From contig JACKDL010000024.1 of NCBI GenBank assembly GCA_020633555.1, positions 1-64,000 of the forward strand: a DNA stretch of 64,000 nucleotides, in the 5' to 3' direction. Under the pieces are notes generated by a model, which worked only from the letters and a program-made list of their open reading frames with translations, did not search any database and was not told the DNA's origin. The translations under genes and the position numbers were made by a program. Every line of letters begins with the position of its first letter. Position 1 is the stretch's first letter. Positions 1 to 9,365 of this stretch are shown here, one piece after another. The DNA comes from Myxococcales bacterium (GTDB lineage Bacteria; Myxococcota_A; Bradymonadia; UBA7976; UBA1532).

Positions 1-1049
1 CCACCGACGTGGTGTGCGGCGACGTGTTCCTCATCGATGGGCAGTCGAACGCGGTGGCCACCGACTACCACGGCGAGGACCTGGGCAACGCCGCCCGCAA
101 CCCCTTCGTGCGCAGCTTCGGTTCGGGCGTGCGCGACGCCTCGGTGCGCGAGGACACCGCCTTCAGCGTGGCGGTGGCGTACCCCGCCAACAGCCACGGC
201 TCGGTGGGGCAGTGGGGGCTGCACCTGGCCAACTTGCTCGTGCAGGCCCACGGTGTGCCCATCCTGCTGATCAACGGCGCCGTGGGCGGCACGCGGGTGG
301 ATCAACACCAGCGCAACGACGCGGATCCCGAAGACGCCAGCACCATCTATGGGCGGCTGCTGTGGCGGGTGCGGCGCGCCGGCGTGGCGGACCAGGTGCG
401 GGGCATCTTGTGGCACCAGGGCGAGAGCGACGGCGGGCTGGCCTATGACACGTATCTGGCCCGCTGGACGGCCATGTACGACGACTGGCTGGCCGACTAC
501 CCCGGCGTGGAGGGGGTGTTCGTGTTCCAGGTGCGCGCGGGCTGCGGCAACCCCACCTGGAACCGCAACGTGGCGCGGGACCTGCCGGCGCTGCTGCCGC
601 GGGTGCTGGGCAGCATGAGCACCACCGGCGTGGACGGGCACGACAACTGCCACTTCTTCCACGCCGTGTATGTGGAGTGGGGCGAGCGCATGGCGCGGCT
701 GGTGCGCCGGGCCCTGTATGGCGCCGAGATTGCGGGGAATATCGACGCGCCCAGCCCGGTGTCGGCGCGCTGGCGGGCGCCGAACGAGGTGGCCATTGAG
801 TTCGGGGCCACCGGCGGCGGCCTGCTGCTACAGCCAGGCGCCGCAGCCTACTTCAGCCTGGCCGACGGTGCGCAGGTGCTGGACGCCCGGGTGGAGGGCA
901 CAGCGGTGGTGTTGACCACGGCAGCGGCCAGCCAGGCCGCGTGGGTGACCTTCGCTGACGTGCCCGGCGACATCCCGTGGCTGGTGAACGACCTGGGCAT
1001 CGGGGCCTTCGCGTTCTACGCGCTGCCCATCGCGCCGCGGGCGCCGTAG
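1..1049 (+). CDS. Sialate O-acetylesterase-like SGNH hydrolase (5' end outside window)
   Basis: The frame is open to the left edge, so the true start lies upstream; the first in-window GTG (position 9) is already inside the domain. The DGQSN block near the N-terminus carries the nucleophilic Ser. WHQGESD about residues 135-141 and DNCHF near residue 210 match the SASA family (PF03629) catalytic arrangement. These enzymes remove acetyl groups from sialic acids or other carbohydrates. The C-terminal 100 residues look like a small beta domain. The gene ends 28 bp before a convergent lipoprotein gene. The substrate is not visible; family assignment is good, sialic acid as substrate is not established. 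Confidence 0.8.
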   Translation, partial: TDVVCGDVFLIDGQSNAVATDYHGEDLGNAARNPFVRSFGSGVRDASVREDTAFSVAVAYPANSHGSVGQWGLHLANLLVQAHGVPILLINGAVGGTRVDQHQRNDADPEDASTIYGRLLWRVRRAGVADQVRGILWHQGESDGGLAYDTYLARWTAMYDDWLADYPGVEGVFVFQVRAGCGNPTWNRNVARDLPALLPRVLGSMSTTGVDGHDNCHFFHAVYVEWGERMARLVRRALYGAEIAGNIDAPSPVSARWRAPNEVAIEFGATGGGLLLQPGAAAYFSLADGAQVLDARVEGTAVVLTTAAASQAAWVTFADVPGDIPWLVNDLGIGAFAFYALPIAPRAP

Positions 1050-1076
1050 CCCGCCGGCGCCGCTGCCCGCCGGCGC

Positions 1077-1868
1077 CTACCCCCCGAAGGTGAAGGCGAA
1101 GGGATCCAGGGGCAGCTCGCCCGTGCCGTCGCCCACCTCGAGCTCGACGCCCTCGAAGGCCACCGTGCCGCCCGGCTGGGTGTTGACGGCGCTGTTGTCG
1201 TTGACGTCGAAGCCCACCGGGTTGAAGGCCACTCGGCTGGACAGGCAGCTCAACGTCTCGCCGGCCACCGGGTTGATGGCCAGAGCGGTGAGCACCACCG
1301 AGTCGGCCCGGAAGTCGTCGGTGAGGGTCCAGTCGCCCCCAGGGGCGCCGCCGAAGGTCAGGGTGCCCTCGCCGTTGACCTGTTGCTGAAAGACCGCGTG
1401 GAAATCGCCGCGGGCGGCGCGCACGGGGATGAGCCGCAGGTACGCGGTGCCGGCGTCGCGGGTCATGGTGAGGGGCGGGTCGAGGGTGACGGTGACCGAG
1501 ACGGTCTCGCCGGGGGCGATGGCGCCCGTGCGGCCCGCCGCTGGGGCGGTGGCGCGCCACAGGGTGCGCCCGCCGCTGGCCTGGCTCTCCTGCGTCCAGC
1601 CGGCGTCGGTGAGGGCGAAGACGAGCTCGTGATCGGCGGCCAGGCCGCAGGGGGTGGCCGCTGCGGCGCCGCCGCCGCCCGCCCCGCCGCCAGCTCCACC
1701 TGCACCCCCGGCGCCGCCGGCGCCGCCAGCGCCCCCGGCACCCGCGCCCGCATCGGCGCTGCCGGAGCCTTCGCTGGTGTCGTCGCAGCCGACGGTGCCA
1801 AGGGGCGCCAGCAAGGCGCTGAGGGTGAGGGCGAGTGGGCGTGCGGACTTCGAGAACAGCGGACGCAT
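1077..1868 (-). CDS. Lipoprotein with Gly/Ala-rich linker, unknown function
   Basis: 263 residues. The N-terminal signal peptide ends in a lipobox (APLGTVGC) followed by Asp-Asp. Then comes a low-complexity Gly/Ala linker (about residues 35-70) and a globular domain of about 190 residues rich in beta-type segments with two further Cys. The ATG at 1868 fits the signal peptide. No catalytic motif is recognised. It probably sits anchored on a membrane with the domain held off the surface by the linker. Its CDD lipid-anchor start is shared by seven other lipoproteins in this window. It is convergent with the esterase to its left and divergent from the lipoprotein hydrolase at 2040. Confidence 0.75.
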   Translation of the reverse strand: MRPLFSKSARPLALTLSALLAPLGTVGCDDTSEGSGSADAGAGAGGAGGAGGAGGAGGAGGGAGGGGAAAATPCGLAADHELVFALTDAGWTQESQASGGRTLWRATAPAAGRTGAIAPGETVSVTVTLDPPLTMTRDAGTAYLRLIPVRAARGDFHAVFQQQVNGEGTLTFGGAPGGDWTLTDDFRADSVVLTALAINPVAGETLSCLSSRVAFNPVGFDVNDNSAVNTQPGGTVAFEGVELEVGDGTGELPLDPFAFTFGG

Positions 1869-2039
1869 GGGACCTGCCTTGCCAGGGGTTCAGCGGCGCC
1901 ACTGATAGCGCAGGGGGCAGGGCGGGGCCACGGGATTGTTCAGGGGGTCGTGGCCGCGCGCGGCCACGGGCTGGTCCTGGCCCCTGGGCTCGGGCCAGAC
2001 TGAGCCGGCACATGGCTGCGGGGACTGCGAGGAGGAAGC

Positions 2040-3317
2040 ATGGGACGGCACGGGTTGGCGTGCGTGGCGCTCTGGGGACTGGGGCTTGCGGGGTGCACCC
2101 CAAGCGAGACCAAGGGCGATGAGGGGGACGCCGGCGCCGTGGACGCTGCCCCGGCGGACCTGGGCGGGGTCGACGGGGGCGCACCGGCTGACGCGGCGCC
2201 GGACGCGGGCGGCTCGGCCTGCGAGGCGGGCGATCTGGCGGCCTGCGCCTATACGCCCACAGAGAGCGCGCGGCTGGACCGGCGGCTGGCGCGCCCGCTG
2301 ACCTACACGGACGTGACCGGCGCCGCCCGCACCATCAACGTGGAGCTGCGGCTGCCGGCAGGCGCGCCCCTGCCGGCGCCGGTGGTGGTGTGGTCCCACG
2401 GGGGCTCGGGCGGCAAGAGCGACGCCACGACGGTGGGCGAGGAGTGGGCCCAGCAGTTCGTGCGGGCGGGGTACGCCGTGCTGGCCATCGCCCACGCGCC
2501 GCGGGCGCGGGCGGAGTACGAGGCCCTGTGCGCGGCCCTGGACTGGGTGGATGGCTGTGCCGGCGCGGCGTGCGCCGACGACGCCGAGTGTGTGTTCGAC
2601 GGGACACCCGGGACCTGCGCCCAGGGGGGCTGCCGGTTCTGGAAGCATCTGAGCTGGGACCGGCCCCACGACTTTGCGGCGGCGGTGGACATGCTCGAGG
2701 GCGAGGCGGCGCCCGGCGGCGCCATGGAGGGCGTGCTGGACCTGGCGCGGCTGGTGTACGCGGGCCACTCCGCCGGGGGCGGCGCGGCCATGATGGTGGC
2801 CGGGGCCACGCGGCAGTTCAACGGCGTGGACACCCTGCTCATGGATCCGCGCCCGGTGGCGTTCATCAGCGCGTCGCCGCAGGGGCCGGGGGATGATGAC
2901 TTCACGGAGGCTTCCTTCAGCGGCGCGGGGTGTGAGGCCGTGGCCGAGGATCCGAGCGTGTGTCTCGCTCGCCCCCATCTGTTCCTGACCGGGGTGGGGG
3001 ACGACACCGACTCAGTGGCGGAGAACCGCCGGCTGTCCTTCGACCTGGCACCGCCGGGGGATCGGCACCTGGCCTGGATCACCGAGGAGGCGGCGGTGCA
3101 CACCAGCTTCGAGTACCAGCTCGACGGGTGTGAGCGGCACCAGGCCCGCGAGGGGGGCGACGCCGCGCGCTGCGAGGACTACCGCGCCTGGCTGCGGTCG
3201 GTGGCGCTGGCGTTCCTGGACCAGCACCTGCGGGCGTCCGCCGCGGCCGAAGCCTACCTGCGCTCGGACTTCCCGGCGCGCCTGAGCGTGGGCGCCATGA
3301 GCTGGGAGCACCGCTGA
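2040..3317 (+). CDS. Lipoprotein alpha/beta hydrolase
   Basis: 425 residues with a signal peptide and lipobox (GLGLAGC) and an Asp/Ala linker to about residue 70. An alpha/beta-hydrolase core follows: WSHGGSGG (oxyanion-hole region, about residue 120) and the nucleophile elbow GHSAGGG near residue 241. A late Asp and His segment (GVGDDTD, VHTSFEY) could complete the triad. The region between strands carries a Cys-rich insertion (four Cys around residues 165-195) that is unusual for the fold. It resembles the dienelactone-hydrolase/PAF-acetylhydrolase branch; esterase or lipase activity at the cell surface is the likeliest role, with substrate unknown. It is a stand-alone gene; a start at 2040 gives an intact lipobox. 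Confidence 0.82.
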   Translation: MGRHGLACVALWGLGLAGCTPSETKGDEGDAGAVDAAPADLGGVDGGAPADAAPDAGGSACEAGDLAACAYTPTESARLDRRLARPLTYTDVTGAARTINVELRLPAGAPLPAPVVVWSHGGSGGKSDATTVGEEWAQQFVRAGYAVLAIAHAPRARAEYEALCAALDWVDGCAGAACADDAECVFDGTPGTCAQGGCRFWKHLSWDRPHDFAAAVDMLEGEAAPGGAMEGVLDLARLVYAGHSAGGGAAMMVAGATRQFNGVDTLLMDPRPVAFISASPQGPGDDDFTEASFSGAGCEAVAEDPSVCLARPHLFLTGVGDDTDSVAENRRLSFDLAPPGDRHLAWITEEAAVHTSFEYQLDGCERHQAREGGDAARCEDYRAWLRSVALAFLDQHLRASAAAEAYLRSDFPARLSVGAMSWEHR

Positions 3318-3336
3318 GGGGAGCCCGCGGGTCGGG

Positions 3337-4200
3337 TCAGCGTCCGTTGGAGGGCGCGCTGACCGGGCGGTGCAGGGGCAGCGCCCACAGCGCGATGAAG
3401 AGGGTCGCCCACAGGCTGCCGGCCAGGGCGTAGGCGGCGTAGCCGGCCAGCTCGCCCGGGGCGTGAGCGAGGACCCGGGGGGTCGCCCAGGCGAACGTGG
3501 CGAGCCAGGCGGCGCCCCAGAGGGCGAGGGGGCCGTAGAAGGCGAGGTGGCGGTGCTTGGGCGTGGCGGCGGGCGGCGCGGCCTGGATGAAGGCCGCCAG
3601 CCGGGCGAGGTCGGCGGGCGTGGCGTCGGGGGCGCTCGCCCACACCCGCTCGAAGGTCTGGCGGTCACGCGCTTCCAGGTGGTCGGGGGTGATCACGAGC
3701 GGGCGGGCGAAGCCCTCGATGACCCACTGGGAAGCGTGTGCGGTGGCGCGGACGGTGAGGTCGCCGGCGCCGGCAAGGGCGGCCAGCGCCGGCAGGTGCC
3801 GGGCGCCGTGCTGGGCCGGCGGCGGAGAGGCGCCGCGCCCGCTGAGCGTCACCACCCCGTGGGCCGTCATGGCCAAGGCGGCGAGCGCCAGGTAGATCCA
3901 CAGCGCCACGGCGGGGCCGTCTTCGACGCCCAGCGCCTCCAGCAGCAGGCCAACCACCCAGGTGATGGGCTCGCCGGCGCCCGCCACGGCCAGGCCGCCC
4001 CCCACGCCCAGCACCAGGTGCCAGAGGATGAGGCTGCCCGCCATGTACAGGCTGTCGCGGGGTGTGCAAGGTCGAACCAGACTCTGCGGGCTGGGGTCGT
4101 GGGCCAGGTTCTGTGCCAGGCCGGGCCAGGCGGCCGCGGGGAGCGTGGCCCGGGCGTCACCGCGCAGCGGGTACAGGTGGAAGCGGTGGTCGTCGGCCAT
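3337..4200 (-). CDS. Membrane protein, third gene of ABC-2 exporter operon
   Basis: 287 residues starting MADDHRF. The frame is open further upstream, but the ATG at 4200 overlaps the permease stop by one base (TGATG), which decides the start. Two hydrophobic segments lie in the first half (around residues 45-75 and 85-105) and two near the C-terminus, with a soluble stretch between containing Trp- and His-rich helices. I do not recognise a family. Being last in an ATPase-permease operon with translational coupling, it is likely an accessory membrane component of the exporter or its substrate-processing partner. Confidence 0.7.
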   Translation of the reverse strand: MADDHRFHLYPLRGDARATLPAAAWPGLAQNLAHDPSPQSLVRPCTPRDSLYMAGSLILWHLVLGVGGGLAVAGAGEPITWVVGLLLEALGVEDGPAVALWIYLALAALAMTAHGVVTLSGRGASPPPAQHGARHLPALAALAGAGDLTVRATAHASQWVIEGFARPLVITPDHLEARDRQTFERVWASAPDATPADLARLAAFIQAAPPAATPKHRHLAFYGPLALWGAAWLATFAWATPRVLAHAPGELAGYAAYALAGSLWATLFIALWALPLHRPVSAPSNGR

Positions 4201-5255
4201 CAGTGGGCGAGGCGGCGGGCGCGCCAGCCGGCGACCGCGAAGCCGAGCGCTGCGTAGCCGAACAGGATGCCCAGCTCGAAGGCCCAGGCGCTGGCGGGCT
4301 GGCCGCGGCCCTCGAGGGTGGCGCGCAGGCCCTCGCTCAGGGGCGCCAGCGGGAACGCATGGGCCACGGCGGACATGGCGGGGCTGCCCTGGGCGCCAAA
4401 GGCGGGCACGGCCACCACCATCATCACCAGCGCGGCGCCCAGCTCGGCCTGCTTGCGGGTCTGCACCAGCAGGGCGGTGGCCAGGCCCAGGCCCACGAAG
4501 CACAGCGCGGCGGGCAGCAGGTGCAGCAGCGCCGGCAGCACGCTCAGCGGGCCGCTGGTGAGGCCCACCAGCAGCGTGCTGACCAGGGTGGTCATGAGGA
4601 GGCCGAAGGCCGCCTTGCCCGCCAGCAGGGTGCGCACCGACGTGCCCGCCAGGAGTAGCGCCTCGAAGTGCCCCTTCTCGCGCTCCTCGGCCAGGGTGAG
4701 GGGCACCACGAACACGCCCGTGAACAGCAGGGCGAAGCTGAGGGCCACCTCGATGAGGAAGGCCTGCATGTCGAAGGGCGAGCTGGCCCCCGAGGCGTAG
4801 GTCTCGGCGAAGGCCACGGCGGGCTCGGGGCGAGCCACCCGCTCCAGGGCCTGGGTGATCATCTTGCGGGCCTTGGCGTAGGCGCTGATGGAGCGGGTGT
4901 CGTGAAACAGGCGCACGGTCGGGGGTGGGGTCTGGCCCAGGCCCACGGTGGTGCCCGCGGGCAGCTCCACGGCGGTGGTGACCTTGCGGGCCTCGACCAT
5001 GGCCTGCGCGGCCGCCCAGTCGCTGGCCGCGTGCACCGTGAGCAGGGGCGCGTCGCGCAGGGCCTGCACGAGCACGGCCTCACTGGGGGCGGCGGCCACG
5101 GCGATGTCGGTGGGGGTGGGCGTCGCGGTCATCAGCGGGGCGAGCAGGCGGATGCCCACCGCGGCGATCACCGGCACCACCAGGTAGACGAGGAACTCCA
5201 GCTCGCGGATGGACCACAGCAGGTCCTTCAGCACCAGCGCGCGCAGGTTACGCAT
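4200..5255 (-). CDS. ABC-2 type transporter permease
   Basis: 351 residues. One N-terminal membrane segment (about residues 20-40) is followed by an extracytoplasmic region of roughly 130 residues. Five or six clustered membrane segments then run to the C-terminus, with the EEREKG motif typical of the ABC-2/NatB-type permease fold near residue 195. The start chosen is the ATG at 5255, which overlaps the ATPase stop (ATGCGTAA); a GTG at 5270 is an alternative. It would form the membrane half of an exporter with the upstream ATPase. Substrate unknown; NatB-like Na+ export or export of a small hydrophobic compound are both possible. Confidence 0.88.
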   Translation of the reverse strand: MRNLRALVLKDLLWSIRELEFLVYLVVPVIAAVGIRLLAPLMTATPTPTDIAVAAAPSEAVLVQALRDAPLLTVHAASDWAAAQAMVEARKVTTAVELPAGTTVGLGQTPPPTVRLFHDTRSISAYAKARKMITQALERVARPEPAVAFAETYASGASSPFDMQAFLIEVALSFALLFTGVFVVPLTLAEEREKGHFEALLLAGTSVRTLLAGKAAFGLLMTTLVSTLLVGLTSGPLSVLPALLHLLPAALCFVGLGLATALLVQTRKQAELGAALVMMVVAVPAFGAQGSPAMSAVAHAFPLAPLSEGLRATLEGRGQPASAWAFELGILFGYAALGFAVAGWRARRLAH

Positions 5256-6144
5256 GGTCCGGGGCCTCACGGTCGGGGGTCTGGTGGCCGTCGGGGGCCT
5301 CGGCGTCCAGCGCCTCGCCCGTGAGCTTCAAGAACACGTCCTCCAGGCTGGGGGCGTCGACGGTGAGGTGCTGCACGGCGCCGGCCGCCAGGGCAGCCCG
5401 CACCCGATCGGGGGTCTGTGGATCGTCGAGCGCGAGCCGCGCGCGGCCCTCGGCGGTGGTCAGGTGCAGCGCGCGCTCGCCGTGGGCGGCCCGCAGCGCG
5501 GCGGGCGTGCCCTGGGCCACCAGCCGGCCCTTCGCGATCAGGCCCACCCGGTGGCAGAGCTGCTCGGCCTCCTCCATGAGGTGGGTGGTGAGGAACACCG
5601 TGCAGCCCTGGCCGTTGATCTGGCGGATGGCCGCGCGCAGGGCGCGGGCGCTGGCCGGGTCCAGGCCGCGGGTGGGCTCGTCGAGGAACAGCAGGTCGGG
5701 CTGCGACAGGAAGGCGCGGGCCAGCAGCAGCCGCTGGCGCATGCCCTGGCTGTAGCCGCGCACGGCGTGGTGGGCGCGGTCGGCCAGCGCGAAGCGCTGG
5801 AGCGCGGCGTCCACCTGTGATCGGGGCACGCCGCGCAAGTCTGCGAACAGGTTCAGGTTCTCGCGCCCGGTGAGGCGCTCGTACAGATCCTTGCTCTCGC
5901 CCACCACCGCCGCCCGGGGGTACAGGGCGTCGCGCTCGTCCGGGATGGCGTGGCCCAGCACCTCGATGCGGCCGCTGGTGGGGCGCAAGCGGCCGGTGAG
6001 CATGCGGATGGTGGTGGTCTTGCCCGAGCCGTTGGGGCCCAGGAAGCCGAAGATCTCGCCGCGTTCGACCTGCATGTCGATGCCGGCGACGGCTTGGACG
6101 TCCCCGAAGCGGCGGGTGAGGGCGTGGGTGTGGATGGCGCTCAT
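5248..6144 (-). CDS. ABC transporter ATP-binding protein
   Basis: 298 residues from the ATG at 6144. Walker A GPNGSGKT at residues 36-43, signature YSQGMRQ at 131-137 (a variant of LSGGQ seen in ABC-2 ATPases), Walker B LLFLDEP at 151-157 and H-loop TTHLME near 183 are all present, so it should hydrolyse ATP. The C-terminal extension with SLEDVFLKLTGE is characteristic of NatA/ABC-2 ATPases. It is the first gene of a coupled three-gene operon whose next member is the permease. It is cytoplasmic and powers export. Confidence 0.93.
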   Translation of the reverse strand: MSAIHTHALTRRFGDVQAVAGIDMQVERGEIFGFLGPNGSGKTTTIRMLTGRLRPTSGRIEVLGHAIPDERDALYPRAAVVGESKDLYERLTGRENLNLFADLRGVPRSQVDAALQRFALADRAHHAVRGYSQGMRQRLLLARAFLSQPDLLFLDEPTRGLDPASARALRAAIRQINGQGCTVFLTTHLMEEAEQLCHRVGLIAKGRLVAQGTPAALRAAHGERALHLTTAEGRARLALDDPQTPDRVRAALAAGAVQHLTVDAPSLEDVFLKLTGEALDAEAPDGHQTPDREAPDHA

Positions 6145-6259
6145 GGCCGCAGGGTGGAGCGGACGCGGCGTGGGGACAAGGCCGGCGTTTCGCGGCGGGC
6201 GGGCTTGCCAGCGACGCCGGGATGGGCGACAGGGTGAGGATCCGTGAGAGGGGGATGGC

Positions 6260-7879
6260 ATGGCGTGGCGCGCGGCGGTGATGGAGGCCCTGGCGGGGCT
6301 CAGTGACGACCAGCAGGCGGCCGTTCGGGAGGCCATCGACGCCGTTTGGGCGCTGCGGACCGCCGCCGAGCGGGGGGAGCCGCTGACGGCGCCGCACCCC
6401 AGCACGCCGCTGCAGGCAGTGGCCGCCCTGGCCCCCCTGGGGCAGCGGGCGGCCGCGGCGCGCCTGGCCAGCCGGTTCGTCGAGGCGCGGGAGCAGGTGG
6501 GTCGGGGCCCGGCGGAGCCCGTAGTGGGGGCGCTGGACGGCGTGCGTGTGGCGCTCGATGGGCTGGCGGCCAACCTGGCGGCGCGCCGAGCGCGGGGGCG
6601 GGCCCTGCGGCAGTGGGGGCTGGCGGCGAGCGCCGTGCTCGCTGGCGCCGTGGGCTGGTGGTTGCGCAGCCCCATGCCGCTGGCGCCCCAGCCGACCTTC
6701 GTGGTGTCGCCGGCGCACCGCTATGAGCGCGGGCCCGACGGCTTGCGCCCGGCGGCAGATCAGGCGGTGGACCTGCGCGCAGCGGCCGCAGTGTACTTCG
6801 GCCACGCGCAGGCGCCGCCGGCGCCGGACCTGCAGGTGCTGCTGTCGGCGGTGAACCCCTCGTTCGGCTCGGCCCACGAGCCGCGGCTGGTGACCGTGAC
6901 CGCCCGGCGAGGCGAGGCGGCGTCTTTTCCTTTCGAGCGCCTGCCGGTGGACGTCTCGCTGCAGGTGGAGCCCACCGACACTTTGCCACGCCTGGCGCTC
7001 GGCGGGCTGGGCCCGTTGGGCCGCGTGCGGCTCTCGGTGAAGGTGGCCGACCGGCTGACGGCTGAGGCCGAGGCCGCCGAGGTGGCCCCCCGGACCGTGC
7101 TGCCCCTGGAGGTGGACACCGAAGGCTGGCAGGTGCTGGCGCCCGACGACGAGGGCGAGCTGCCGGTGTTCTTCGTCCAGGTGGGCGACGCCCCCACCAC
7201 GCTGGAGACCTTCCAGGTGGACCGCAATGCGCCGCTGCCGCCGGGCTGCCAGCCGGTCGCGTCGCCGCGCCCTGGGCGGTGGGCCCAGGTGGAGGCCATC
7301 GAGGACCTGCAGGCGGTGCCGGGCGCGACGGTGCTGTGGCGCGCGCCCATCGCCGTGCAGGCGTCGGGGGAGGACCTGCGGGGGGCGCCGCTGCGGGTGG
7401 ACTGGAGCGGGACCACGGGCACCCGAGTGGCCTGGTACCAAGGCCCGAACCTGAGCCGTGACGATCCGCGGTGCGCGCCGGGGCCGCAGCCAGACAGCGA
7501 CGCGGACCATGTCCCCCAGTACCTCGACCGCATGCCCGATGCGGCCGCCCAGTTGCTGGGCGTGAGGCCGGAGGTCGTGGAGGGGGCCAGGCCGCTGATC
7601 GAGCTGGCCGCCACGCTGCAGACCGCGGCGTTGGCCCCGGGGCAGTGGGCGGTGGCCACGCGCACCACCCCGGACCTGTTGGCGCCAAAGGGGCGGCTGG
7701 TGCTCACCGCGACCCTCGAACGGCCGGGGCCCGGTGCATGGACCGTGGACTGGTTCGCCGGCGATGAGCCGGTGGGCGTGACGACGGTGCATGTGCCGCC
7801 GCGGCTGCCGGATGAGGCGCGCTACGACCGCGACGGCTGGGCGCGGGCGAAGCGGCGGCTGTCCGGCGGCCCCCCCTGA
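6260..7879 (+). CDS. Uncharacterised single-pass membrane protein
   Basis: 539 residues; the ATG at 6260 is preceded by a purine-rich GAGAGGGGG. An N-terminal helical cytoplasmic region (residues 1-115) contains Ala-rich amphipathic helices. One transmembrane segment lies at about 119-137, followed by a large extracytoplasmic part rich in short beta stretches, with two closely placed Cys (CQPV, CAPG). No enzyme motif is recognised. It lies immediately upstream of the two-component pair, and the 17-bp site begins 9 bp after its stop, so it may be a partner of that signalling system, though it could equally be independent. Confidence 0.65.
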   Translation: MAWRAAVMEALAGLSDDQQAAVREAIDAVWALRTAAERGEPLTAPHPSTPLQAVAALAPLGQRAAAARLASRFVEAREQVGRGPAEPVVGALDGVRVALDGLAANLAARRARGRALRQWGLAASAVLAGAVGWWLRSPMPLAPQPTFVVSPAHRYERGPDGLRPAADQAVDLRAAAAVYFGHAQAPPAPDLQVLLSAVNPSFGSAHEPRLVTVTARRGEAASFPFERLPVDVSLQVEPTDTLPRLALGGLGPLGRVRLSVKVADRLTAEAEAAEVAPRTVLPLEVDTEGWQVLAPDDEGELPVFFVQVGDAPTTLETFQVDRNAPLPPGCQPVASPRPGRWAQVEAIEDLQAVPGATVLWRAPIAVQASGEDLRGAPLRVDWSGTTGTRVAWYQGPNLSRDDPRCAPGPQPDSDADHVPQYLDRMPDAAAQLLGVRPEVVEGARPLIELAATLQTAALAPGQWAVATRTTPDLLAPKGRLVLTATLERPGPGAWTVDWFAGDEPVGVTTVHVPPRLPDEARYDRDGWARAKRRLSGGPP

Positions 7880-7888
7880 CGCCCAGGG

Positions 7889-7905
7889 CCAAACAAATGT
7901 TGAGG
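7889..7905. promoter_or_regulatory. 17-bp repeated site, copy 1 (upstream of kinase gene)
   Basis: CCAAACAAATGTTGAGG is identical to 9997-10013. Its core AACA-AA-TGTT is a short inverted repeat, and it stands out as A/T-rich in a G+C-rich background. It lies 50 bp upstream of the kinase ATG. A binding site for the adjacent response regulator is the simplest reading; this is inference. Confidence 0.5.
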
Positions 7906-7955
7906 GCCCCCGGGCCCCCGTTGCGCCGGCGGGGGCGCTGCGGTCTGCTGCGGGC

Positions 7956-9365
7956 ATGAGCTGGTCCGATCCCATCGCCCGTGCGCTGCGCCGGGGGCTG
8001 CTGCCCGTGCGGCCGCTGCCCGATCAGGGCGTCGAGGCCGAGGCGGCCTTCGACGCCTTCGCGGTGAACCTGACCGTGAACTACGCCATCACGGCGTCGG
8101 CGCTGATGCTGGTGTTCACGCTGGCCTGGTGGCCGCTGGACCTGTGGGTGCTGCGGGCGGGCCCCGAGCGCGACGCCTTCGCCACCATGCGGCAGCACGT
8201 CGTCGTCATCGAGTTGGTGGGCCTGCTCGGGTTCTGGCGCTGGCCCTGGATGCGGGCGCGAGCGCTCTGGATGGGGCCGCTGCTCTACACGGCCCTGCTG
8301 GGCGCCATCGGGCACGCCCTGGGGCGGGCCGGCCCCGGTGCGCTGACGTGGCTGTCCGACGGCTTCATCGGCGTGGTGCCCATGGCGTTCGTCCCCCTGC
8401 GTTTGCCGGCCCGGGTGGTGGCCACCGCGTGCATCGGCGCGGCGCTGGTGGGCGGCTTCTTCCTGCCATACCCCGCGAACCTGGCGGCGCCCATGGCCTT
8501 GGGGCAGGTGAGCTTCGCCGTGTTCGCGGTGGTGTTCAGCGTGGGCATCGGCGAGGTGCTGCGGCGGGTGCTGCACACCAGCTTCATGCAGCAGCGGCAG
8601 CTCGACGCGGCCAACGGTGATCTGTCGGCTCTGAGCGCCTCACTGGCCCAGCGGGTGGATGAGAAAACGCAGGCGATTCAGGCGCTTGCGCAGCACCTGG
8701 AGCAGGCGCTGGAGGCCCAGCGGCGGCGCATCGCGCGGGATCTGCACGACGATCTGGGCCAGGCGCTGACGGCCGTTCGGTATACCTTGGCGCGGCTGCA
8801 GGGCCGACTGCCGGAGGCCAGCGAGCCCGTGCAGGAGCTGCTGGAGGACCTGGGCAGCCTGGTGGACGGCACCAGCGCGTCCATCCGCGGGTTCTTGAGC
8901 GAGCTGCGGCCGCGGGTGCTGGACGACTACGGGCTGGTGGCCGCGGCCGAGTGGCAGCTCAACCGGGTGCGCGAGCTGTCGGGGCTGGCGGTGGCGTTGA
9001 CGGTGGATCCGGCCTTCCCCGGGGCCCCCGACGCCGACGGGCTGCCGGGCGAAGGCCGCCTGGATCCCGAGACGGCCCTGGCGCTGTTCCGGGTGCTGCA
9101 GGAGGCCACCACCAACGCCCTGAAGCACGCCCAGGCCACCGCGCTGCGGGTGACGCTGTCGGTGGACGGCGGGCGCTTCTGCGTGACGGTGGAGGACGAC
9201 GGCGTGGGCTTCGACGCCCAGGCGCCGGCCGCCGGCTTCGGCTTGCTGGGGCTGCGCGAGCGGCTGCGGGCCCGAGACGGGATCATCGAGATCGACGGGG
9301 CGGGCGGTGGGCGGATCCACGCCTGCCTGGCGGGGCGGGTGATCGACCCGGTGGAGGGGGAGTGA
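7956..9365 (+). CDS. Membrane sensor histidine kinase, NarX/DegS (HisKA_3) type
   Basis: 469 residues from the ATG at 7956. About five or six membrane segments occupy residues 30-205. A coiled-coil linker (about 215-255) leads to the HisKA_3 dimerisation helix IARDLHDDLGQ with phospho-acceptor His264, then an HATPase_c domain with the N-box (EATTNALKHA, about 385) and G-box EDDGVGFD. There is no recognisable periplasmic ligand domain, so the signal may be membrane-borne. The stop overlaps the response-regulator ATG by one base (TGATG), so the two are co-translated partners. A repeated 17-bp site precedes it. Confidence 0.92.
   Translation: MSWSDPIARALRRGLLPVRPLPDQGVEAEAAFDAFAVNLTVNYAITASALMLVFTLAWWPLDLWVLRAGPERDAFATMRQHVVVIELVGLLGFWRWPWMRARALWMGPLLYTALLGAIGHALGRAGPGALTWLSDGFIGVVPMAFVPLRLPARVVATACIGAALVGGFFLPYPANLAAPMALGQVSFAVFAVVFSVGIGEVLRRVLHTSFMQQRQLDAANGDLSALSASLAQRVDEKTQAIQALAQHLEQALEAQRRRIARDLHDDLGQALTAVRYTLARLQGRLPEASEPVQELLEDLGSLVDGTSASIRGFLSELRPRVLDDYGLVAAAEWQLNRVRELSGLAVALTVDPAFPGAPDADGLPGEGRLDPETALALFRVLQEATTNALKHAQATALRVTLSVDGGRFCVTVEDDGVGFDAQAPAAGFGLLGLRERLRARDGIIEIDGAGGGRIHACLAGRVIDPVEGE

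Noticed and set aside
5267..7975. 900-codon open frame on the minus strand across the 6260-7879 gene and the ABC ATPase
   Set aside because: Arg/His/Pro-rich low-complexity product spanning several real genes in other frames; no motif. A G+C-driven shadow.
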